NCBI RefSeq assembly: GCF_032193765.1
Contig: NZ_JAVBIJ010000001.1
Span: 2,480,001-2,544,000, forward strand
Length of the DNA: 64,000 bases
DNA from: Rhodoferax potami
Lineage (GTDB): Bacteria > Pseudomonadota > Gammaproteobacteria > Burkholderiales > Burkholderiaceae_C
Reading direction: 5' to 3'
In this document: positions 57,921 through 64,000 of the stretch, piece after piece
Layout of the letters: the number at the start of each line of letters is the position of its first letter
Position numbering within the stretch: position 1 is the stretch's first letter
The notes under the pieces: model-generated
Told to the model about the DNA's origin: nothing
Seen by the model: the letters and a program-made list of their open reading frames with translations, nothing else
The model's database searches: none
Program-made: the position numbers and the translations under genes

Positions 57921-59027
57921 TCACGCGGAAATGCTCTTGTTCAGCGCATCCTCGCTGCTCAGCAGCTTCTGGCGTTGCGTCAAGAAGGTGTCCAGTACGT
58001 CCCGAAAGCCCTGAAGGTCGTCAGCGTATCGCTTGGCCTTTTCTGCAAGGAAATCCAGGAAGGCTTGGCTTTGCATTTCCAGGGTCTGGATCTCGGCGAG
58101 CTCCATGTTCTCTTTTGCAGAAACAATGTTTGCGCTGCCCGATGCGATGGCTGTCAGACCCGACAAGAGGGTCACGAGCGCCTGAAGAGACTTGGCCACG
58201 GCGTCTGTGGAAGCCTTGAGTGCGGAGGCGGCGAAACCTCCGCCAACCGCGCCCATGACCGCGGTGACGATCTGAAACGCGAGGCCCAGCCATTTTCGAA
58301 CATCTTCCACCACCTGGGCACCATGCCCCCCGATCTTCATCATGGCCGCGACGAAGCCGGCCAGGCTGATGTCGGGCCCGCCCCAATGCTGGGAGATGGA
58401 GCTGGCAATTTCCATGACCGTCAGCACAAGGGCCCCGATGGTCAGGGCCGCCAGGCCGACCTGCCCCGTGGCCAGCAGGGCAACCGTTGACAGCACAAGG
58501 GCAACCGCGGCGAAGATCTGCGCAATCCAGCCAAAGATCTTCGAAAGGATGCCAGCGGAGGCGGCCTCGGACGCTTCCTGGATGGCCTTCTTGTGGACCT
58601 TCTGAATGATCTCCGCCTGCATCTTCTGCTTGTCGCAGGCGTAAACCAGCCCATCCCGCACGGTTTCGATGACATCATCCATCGTCATGGAGCTGTTACG
58701 GAAGGCGGTGGACATCTTGACATCGAGGGATTTCGTCAACCCCAGCAAGAAATCATTCAACGTCGAGCCCTGCGAAAGGAGTTCGGTCGAAGCACTGGCT
58801 GGCAAAGGCTCACTGGAGTTGAAGTTCGCCGCCAACGGCGCACTGAGTGCCGGCGATGCGTCGCGCCTGGGGGCGGCTTTGGACGAGGCCGACACATGGA
58901 TGATGGTGTCATTGGCGCGGGAGGGGGGCGGGAGGCCTGTGTTCACGGGGGGTTGTCCGACATCGGCGTTGATGTTGGACAACCATGAGAGGTTCAGGCT
59001 GTTGTTGGCGTAGTTCACAGTGCTCAT
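57921..59027 (-). CDS. sctE: SctE translocator (YopB/IpaB/SseC-type)
   Basis: 368 residues. A polar N-terminal 95 residues are followed by two hydrophobic regions, about 160-205 (IFGWIAQIFAAVALVLSTVA and on) and 245-300 (GAVGGGFAASALKAS region), separated by a short loop, and a coiled-coil C-terminus. This is the major pore-forming translocator layout. It overlaps its chaperone gene by 4 bases, as usual. Confidence 0.82.
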   Translation of the reverse strand: MSTVNYANNSLNLSWLSNINADVGQPPVNTGLPPPSRANDTIIHVSASSKAAPRRDASPALSAPLAANFNSSEPLPASASTELLSQGSTLNDFLLGLTKSLDVKMSTAFRNSSMTMDDVIETVRDGLVYACDKQKMQAEIIQKVHKKAIQEASEAASAGILSKIFGWIAQIFAAVALVLSTVALLATGQVGLAALTIGALVLTVMEIASSISQHWGGPDISLAGFVAAMMKIGGHGAQVVEDVRKWLGLAFQIVTAVMGAVGGGFAASALKASTDAVAKSLQALVTLLSGLTAIASGSANIVSAKENMELAEIQTLEMQSQAFLDFLAEKAKRYADDLQGFRDVLDTFLTQRQKLLSSEDALNKSISA

Positions 59028-59491
59028 GGCATGGATTCCTTTGAGTGCATCTTCTTTGCTGCGGACTTGACAATACCGAGCGCCCGGCTGCGCATGTCGG
59101 CATGGACCTCGGAACCGGCGGTTTCGTCCAGAAAGGTTTGCGCCGCCTCACTGGCCTGCATCCACCCGCCTACCCCCATGAAACATTGGGCGAGGTAAAA
59201 CAGTACCGTGGCGTCTTCCGGCTGAAGGCTGTAAGCGCTGGCATAGCCCATGGCAGCTTGCTGGTACTGACCACTGAGTTGCATGCACGCCGCTACACCT
59301 TTGAAGAACCGGGCCTGCGAAGGGTCGATAAAAATCAACCCCAAGAAGGTCTTCGCCGCCGACATGTAACGCCCTTGCGCGTAGTCGCCCATGGCGGCGG
59401 CGTAAAGGCGCTCCACCTCGCCGACCGTTTTGGGCCGGGAAGCCAGGGTTTCTGCAGGAGTGGGAGCGAGCGACATGGCCATTCCAGCCAT
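59024..59491 (-). CDS. SycD/LcrH/SicA-type translocator chaperone
   Basis: 155 residues with three tetratricopeptide repeats (YAQGRYMSAAKTFLGLIFID; LSGQYQQAAMGYASAYSLQP; FMGVGGWMQASEAAQTFL). Class II chaperones of this kind bind both translocators before export. Placed directly before sctE and sctB, as in lcrH-yopB-yopD. Confidence 0.9.
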   Translation of the reverse strand: MAGMAMSLAPTPAETLASRPKTVGEVERLYAAAMGDYAQGRYMSAAKTFLGLIFIDPSQARFFKGVAACMQLSGQYQQAAMGYASAYSLQPEDATVLFYLAQCFMGVGGWMQASEAAQTFLDETAGSEVHADMRSRALGIVKSAAKKMHSKESMP

Positions 59492-59495
59492 CCAT

Positions 59496-60119
59496 TCAGC
59501 CAGGGAAGTTTCTCAACACGCCGGCCCCGACGTCGTAACTGCTCTTCATGAGCGTGGACAGGAACTGCGTCACGCTTTCAATCTTTGAACGCAGCGACTG
59601 CAGCGTCAGGTTGTCCTGGGACGTGAGCGAATTCAGCGCAGTAATGGCCGACTTGGTGTACTCCGCCTGCTGATCAAGGTAGGTAAACACCTGTTTGGAC
59701 GACAGGGTATTTTTGCCATCAGTAGTCGCCCAGTACTTCATTCCCGCGGTCTTCAGATCGTAGGAAGACATTCCATTGAAGACTGGTCCTTTGCTCGAGT
59801 TTGAATATATGCTAAGGTCTGTTTGCTTCATATCGGGAAAAGGGGAAACACTCGAACTGTCAAAGGTCCAGACCCCTGAGTATTTGGGTTCGTCAGATCC
59901 CGGGTCCGTAACTAGTCGTGCTAAGTTTTGCTGCAATTTGAGTCGTTCCTTCAACGCGTCGGTTTGCTGGCGATCATTGTTCATCTTGCCGAGCAGTTCG
60001 CCCTGCATGAACTCCAGACAATCAATGAAGGATTTTGCCAATTCGATGACAAGCAAGTCATTTTTCAGCCCGACATTTCGAACTGTGCCAACGGAATCAA
60101 TAGCTGAAGTAATGGACAT
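59496..60119 (-). CDS. sctA: Probable needle tip or filament protein (SctA)
   Basis: 207 residues, mostly helical. The C-terminal helix (SITALNSLTSQDNLTLQSL is its start, AITALN in the chain; then RSKIESVTQFLSTLMKS) has the S-x-x-D/Q pattern of tip and filament proteins of the IpaD/EspA/SseB kind. Position before the SycD-like chaperone and translocators is that of LcrV or SseB. It is nearer in length to EspA/SseB than to LcrV. Confidence 0.6.
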   Translation of the reverse strand: MSITSAIDSVGTVRNVGLKNDLLVIELAKSFIDCLEFMQGELLGKMNNDRQQTDALKERLKLQQNLARLVTDPGSDEPKYSGVWTFDSSSVSPFPDMKQTDLSIYSNSSKGPVFNGMSSYDLKTAGMKYWATTDGKNTLSSKQVFTYLDQQAEYTKSAITALNSLTSQDNLTLQSLRSKIESVTQFLSTLMKSSYDVGAGVLRNFPG

Positions 60120-60176
60120 ATAAATAACCCTTGTATTGTTGTAAAAAGAGAACTGACTGACAGTACCGCTGGGGGT

Positions 60177-60452
60177 TCAGACAAAACCGGGTGGGTGTCG
60201 TCGTGCGCTGAGTGGCCGAGGCTTGTTGTCCGTGTGAGCTTCTTGAACGGACTGAGACAGCGCCGCACGCATGCCTTGCAACACATCCAGCTTGGCTTGT
60301 GCGTGGGCACCGGATACCGGTTCGCTCATGAGTGCAAACAATTTTTCTGCATTGCGGCGCAACTCTGTTGAGCGCTTAGCGGATGCGCGAATGTAGTGAT
60401 CCCCTGGCATCGCTGCAGGGCCAGCGGGCATTGGCGGTAATGTCTGGACCAT
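60177..60452 (-). CDS. LcrG-position small protein, first gene of the operon
   Basis: 91 residues, one charged helix (STELRRNAEKLFALMSEPV; AQAKLDVLQGMRAALSQS) with a basic, Pro-rich tail (KPRPLSARRHPPGFV). LcrG/PcrG, the tip-protein chaperone and export regulator, has about the same size and the same kind of tail and lies just before the tip gene. The likeness is general, not residue by residue. Upstream only 71 bases remain before IS copy F, so its promoter may be lost or IS-borne. Confidence 0.45.
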   Translation of the reverse strand: MVQTLPPMPAGPAAMPGDHYIRASAKRSTELRRNAEKLFALMSEPVSGAHAQAKLDVLQGMRAALSQSVQEAHTDNKPRPLSARRHPPGFV

Positions 60453-60539
60453 GTTTCAATCTCCAAGTTGTTTACACATGTGAGTGGGTACGCGAAATAC
60501 AAAAGTTCAGTCCATTGCACTTAGTCGTCCCTGCAAAAT

Positions 60540-61398
60540 TCACTTCAAGCCCCCCCCCCAGCGCCGATCTGAGCCTTGCAGTCGGTTGAGGCCGATGATT
60601 TTGGCCAATTTCTCAAACAAGCCCGTCAAACCGCTCACCTGCAGCAGGCACAACAAAAGGCCCAGGCCTTTCCGGGCGATCATCCGCAGCAGCCAGCGGA
60701 TGTTGTAGCCCGCCGCGCACAGCACCGCGTGCAGTGCATCGCCTGCTGAGCCTTTGAGGTGGCAGCGGTCCATGCGGTGATCCGCTTTGAGGTGCCCGAT
60801 GATCGGCTCGATCGCTTGGCGCCGTTTGAGCAGTCTGCGCTCTTCATCGGTCAACCGCTTGTCCTTGCCCCGGTGTTTGATCTCAATGTCCGGGTTGTCT
60901 TTGTCCACACCCCGGTAGCCCAAGTCTGCGTACACCACCTCGGGCTTGACCCCCAAGCCTTGCATCAGGATAGCGCTTTGCTCGATCTGCTCGTGCATGG
61001 TGTGCCCGTCATACGGGTTACCGGGAAAGCTCCTGGCTCCCACGATCAAATTGCCCTTGAGCGTCATGGCCAGACCCACCTTCACGCCGAACTCGTACGG
61101 ATTGCGGCTCTTGCCTTTTGAGATGCACTCCACCTCGGGCGCATGCCAGCTGTAGAGCTTGGCGCGGTTGTCCACTGCCTTGCGACTGCCGGTCTGCGTG
61201 ACCAAGCGTTTGGCCTTGTCCAAGGTCTGGCCCAAGGTCTCTTGTATGGCTTGGCTGAGCGTGGTCATCTTGCGAGCCACCTCGCGCTGCAGCCGTCCAA
61301 CGATGGTGCGCTGGCGTTTGATGGCTTTGCGCATGCGCTTGAACTGGCGGGCATGGGCATAGCGCCCAGCCTTGTAGCCCAGCAGTTGGCCTTCTTTG
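60540..61398 (-). pseudogene. Transposase of copy F, 3' part
   Basis: C-terminal 60% of the 490-residue transposase; the end reads RRWGGGLK instead of RRWGVA because of the extra C. An open frame from 61490 reads from copy G into this part and is only a junction. Confidence 0.85.
61393..61398. repeat. 6-bp target-site duplication of IS copy G, left
   Basis: TCTTTG, repeated exactly at 63018-63023; both lie in the transposase gene of copy F. Confidence 0.9.
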
Positions 61399-63017
61399 GT
61401 CGTCCCTGCAAAATTCACTTCAAGCCACCCCCCAGCGCCGATCTGAGCCTTGCAGTCGGTTGAGGCCGATGATTTTGGCCAATTTCTCAAACAAGCCCGT
61501 CAAACCGCTCACCTGCAGCAGGCACAACAAAAGGCCCAGGCCTTTCCGGGCGATCATCCGCAGCAGCCAGCGGATGTTGTAGCCCGCCGCGCACAGCACC
61601 GCGTGCAGTGCATCGCCTGCTGAGCCTTTGAGGTGGCAGCGGTCCATGCGGTGATCCGCTTTGAGGTGCCCGATGATCGGCTCGATCGCTTGGCGCCGTT
61701 TGAGCAGTCTGCGCTCTTCATCGGTCAACCGCTTGTCCTTGCCCCGGTGTTTGATCTCAATGTCCGGGTTGTCTTTGTCCACACCCCGGTAGCCCAAGTC
61801 TGCGTACACCACCTCGGGCTTGACCCCCAAGCCTTGCATCAGGATAGCGCTTTGCTCGATCTGCTCGTGCATGGTGTGCCCGTCATACGGGTTACCGGGA
61901 AAGCTCCTGGCTCCCACGATCAAATTGCCCTTGAGCGTCATGGCCAGACCCACCTTCACGCCGAACTCGTACGGATTGCGGCTCTTGCCTTTTGAGATGC
62001 ACTCCACCTCGGGCGCATGCCAGCTGTAGAGCTTGGCGCGGTTGTCCACTGCCTTGCGACTGCCGGTCTGCGTGACCAAGCGTTTGGCCTTGTCCAAGGT
62101 CTGGCCCAAGGTCTCTTGTATGGCTTGGCTGAGCGTGGTCATCTTGCGAGCCACCTCGCGCTGCAGCCGTCCAACGATGGTGCGCTGGCGTTTGATGGCT
62201 TTGCGCATGCGCTTGAACTGGCGGGCATGGGCATAGCGCCCAGCCTTGTAGCCCAGCAGTTGGCCTTCTTTGGCGTAGGTCTGTTTGAGCTCGATGCCAT
62301 TGGCTTTGGCCAACTCGACCACCTTGGATCGGGCGGTCTCCAGCAGCTTGCTGTCGGTGGGATGTGCCACAGCTTTTTCTTGCACCGTGGAGTCCACGAT
62401 CATGCGGGTCAATTCTTTCTTGGCAATCAGCTTGAGGGTGACCGCCACTTCCATGGTGCGGGCCAGCAGTTCTTCCACGCCTTCTTCGCCCAGAGCTTTA
62501 CGAAAGCGCCCCAGTTGTGTCGGGTCGCACGGCCACTGGTGTTCAAAGTATTCGTTGCCAGAAAAGTACTGCCAAGTGGGGGTCTCACCCCAGCGCTGGA
62601 TCACGTCCTCGTCGCTCTCATTGAACGCATGCTTGAGGTACAGCAAGGCAACCATTAACCGGGTGGGCAGACGGGGACGGCCGGCATTGGAGACGCCGCC
62701 ACCGGCAACGGCCGAGACCGGACCAAACAAGTCCAAGTCTTCTATCTTCTTGCCAGACTTGACCTGGCGTGCCCAGCGCTGGACGAGGGAGGCTTCGATC
62801 TCTTGCCAAGGCATGCGGTTAGCAAGCACCGCCAGAGGGTGGCGCAAATCGATCATCTGATCCAGGCGGTTGCGGAAAAAGTCATCGGTCATGGCGCTGC
62901 TTTCAAAAACTCCCAGAAAACAGACTCCATTGAATATCTATTTGAGAGTTCTGACCATCCGGAATCACCCCAGATCACAAGCGTTCATGCGGGTTGCAGG
63001 GGTTTTGCAGGGACAAC
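61399..63017 (-). mobile_element. IS5/IS1182-like element, copy G, inserted into copy F
   Basis: 1619 bp, complete, with TCTTTG on both sides. Self-insertion shows that the element transposed after copy F was in place. Confidence 0.95.
61420..62892 (-). CDS. IS5/IS1182-like transposase, copy G
   Basis: 490 residues, identical to copies A to E. Confidence 0.9.
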   Translation of the reverse strand: MTDDFFRNRLDQMIDLRHPLAVLANRMPWQEIEASLVQRWARQVKSGKKIEDLDLFGPVSAVAGGGVSNAGRPRLPTRLMVALLYLKHAFNESDEDVIQRWGETPTWQYFSGNEYFEHQWPCDPTQLGRFRKALGEEGVEELLARTMEVAVTLKLIAKKELTRMIVDSTVQEKAVAHPTDSKLLETARSKVVELAKANGIELKQTYAKEGQLLGYKAGRYAHARQFKRMRKAIKRQRTIVGRLQREVARKMTTLSQAIQETLGQTLDKAKRLVTQTGSRKAVDNRAKLYSWHAPEVECISKGKSRNPYEFGVKVGLAMTLKGNLIVGARSFPGNPYDGHTMHEQIEQSAILMQGLGVKPEVVYADLGYRGVDKDNPDIEIKHRGKDKRLTDEERRLLKRRQAIEPIIGHLKADHRMDRCHLKGSAGDALHAVLCAAGYNIRWLLRMIARKGLGLLLCLLQVSGLTGLFEKLAKIIGLNRLQGSDRRWGVA

Positions 63018-63023
63018 TCTTTG

Positions 63024-63643
63024 GCGTAGGTCTGTTTGAGCTCGATGCCATTGGCTTTGGCCAACTCGACCACCTTGGATCGGGCGGTCTCCAGCAGCTT
63101 GCTGTCGGTGGGATGTGCCACAGCTTTTTCTTGCACCGTGGAGTCCACGATCATGCGGGTCAATTCTTTCTTGGCAATCAGCTTGAGGGTGACCGCCACT
63201 TCCATGGTGCGGGCCAGCAGTTCTTCCACGCCTTCTTCGCCCAGAGCTTTACGAAAGCGCCCCAGTTGTGTCGGGTCGCACGGCCACTGGTGTTCAAAGT
63301 ATTCGTTGCCAGAAAAGTACTGCCAAGTGGGGGTCTCACCCCAGCGCTGGATCACGTCCTCGTCGCTCTCATTGAACGCATGCTTGAGGTACAGCAAGGC
63401 AACCATTAACCGGGTGGGCAGACGGGGACGGCCGGCATTGGAGACGCCGCCACCGGCAACGGCCGAGACCGGACCAAACAAGTCCAAGTCTTCTATCTTC
63501 TTGCCAGACTTGACCTGGCGTGCCCAGCGCTGGACGAGGGAGGCTTCGATCTCTTGCCAAGGCATGCGGTTAGCAAGCACCGCCAGAGGGTGGCGCAAAT
63601 CGATCATCTGATCCAGGCGGTTGCGGAAAAAGTCATCGGTCAT
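63024..63643 (-). pseudogene. Transposase of copy F, 5' part
   Basis: Residues 1 to about 207 of the transposase up to KQTYAKE, where copy G enters. A short run-on into the end of copy G (PCNPHERL) follows before a stop. Confidence 0.85.
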
Positions 63644-63770
63644 GGCGCTGCTTTCAAAAACTCCCAGAAAACAGACTCCATTGAATATCTATTTGAGAGT
63701 TCTGACCATCCGGAATCACCCCAGATCACAAGCGTTCATGCGGGTTGCAGGGGTTTTGCAGGGACAACTT

Positions 63771-63821
63771 CTTAGAAAATTCTACTTCTGGGGCCTTTGG
63801 TTTATCGGGGGGATTACCCAC
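63771..63821 (-). repeat. Right end of an IS3 element, remnant
   Basis: CTTAGAAAATTCTACTTCTG and the following bases to GGGGATTACCC equal 40673-40721, the right terminus of the IS3 at 39530-40721. The rest of that IS3 is gone, replaced at its left by copy F. Orientation is the same as at 40.7 kb. Confidence 0.85.
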
Positions 63822-64000
63822 AGCTGAACATCCCTCAGGACGGATGCCTTTGAATTAATTGAATATGGACTGGCAGAATAGACTAAGACCAAGTGTGTAG
63901 ACCCGATCACACCCAGTCTCGCAGGCCTACACAGAACGCATATGTCGAGATATATCAACAGGATATTACAGCACAGAAGCGCTGAACGTTTGGAATTTGA
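63822..64000. other. No gene recognised at the right edge
   Basis: AT-rich sequence after the IS3 remnant. I see no open frame with protein-like composition, no clear terminator and no RNA gene. Confidence 0.5.

Larger units (their letters stand above)
60524..63768 (-). mobile_element. IS5/IS1182-like element, copy F, split by copy G
   Basis: Copy F consists of 60524-61398 and 63024-63768, total 1620 bases: one extra C and one A-to-C change give a run of ten Cs at 60550-60559. Copy G sits inside it in the same orientation. Outer flanks (CACTTA and TTCTTA) are not a clean duplication, so the outer junctions have been rearranged. Confidence 0.92.

Noticed and set aside
60540..61490. A 316-codon frame as a novel transposase variant.
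   Set aside because: It is a chimera read from the end of IS copy G into the truncated transposase of copy F.

Overview
The window looks like a chromosomal segment of a betaproteobacterium, most likely a member of the Comamonadaceae (Rhodoferax/Acidovorax-like). This is inferred from a PEP-CTERM sorting signal, an imuA-imuB mutasome pair with a LexA box, a DUF1993 gene, dispersed GC-rich palindromic repeats and overall codon use. No rRNA or tRNA is present to confirm the taxon. No database search was run; names rest on motifs, lengths and gene order.

Layout. (1) 1-13 kb is mostly ordinary chromosome: the tail of a PEP-CTERM protein, a DUF1993 protein, a type III restriction-modification locus (mod, res and a divergent XRE regulator), imuB-imuA, an HD-domain hydrolase and a flavin reductase. 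The res gene is cut by an IS66 element with a perfect 8-bp target duplication. (2) 13-32 kb is a nested pile of insertion sequences. It holds five of the seven copies of a 1.62-kb DDE element (IS5/IS1182-like, 6-bp target duplications), two IS21 elements, IS66 pieces and IS3 remnants. A 3664-bp unit (IS + an AT-rich unknown gene of 230 codons + a broken IS3) is present twice in tandem and closed by a third IS copy. (3) 32.2-39.5 kb is one gene for a 2434-residue surface-type protein with seven almost identical 199-residue repeats. (4) 39.5-44.5 kb holds an IS3 element and two large unrecognised proteins that are candidate type III effectors; the larger ends at a G7 tract where one extra G would open a longer frame. 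(5) 45-60.5 kb is a compact, co-directional Ysc-like type III secretion operon on the minus strand: an LcrG-position protein, tip protein, SycD-like chaperone, SctE and SctB translocators, SctW gatekeeper, SycN-position chaperone, SctX, SctY, SctV, SctD, SctN, SctO, SctP, SctQ, SctR, SctS, SctT and SctU. (6) 60.5-63.8 kb is one IS copy inserted into another copy of itself, next to the end of the same IS3 that lies at 40.7 kb.

How it fits together. The secretion operon supplies export gate, ATPase, cytosolic ring, tip, translocators and their chaperones. Secretin SctC, inner-ring SctJ, needle SctF, rod SctI, SctK and SctL are not in the window. The operon's upstream end runs straight into an IS copy, so the missing genes lie elsewhere or have been lost. 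The operon and effector candidates are bracketed by directly repeated IS3 ends, which suggests an island moved or remodelled by IS recombination. IS activity has broken restriction (helicase separated from nuclease), a lipoprotein gene and an IS21 transposase, and has apparently amplified an unknown gene.
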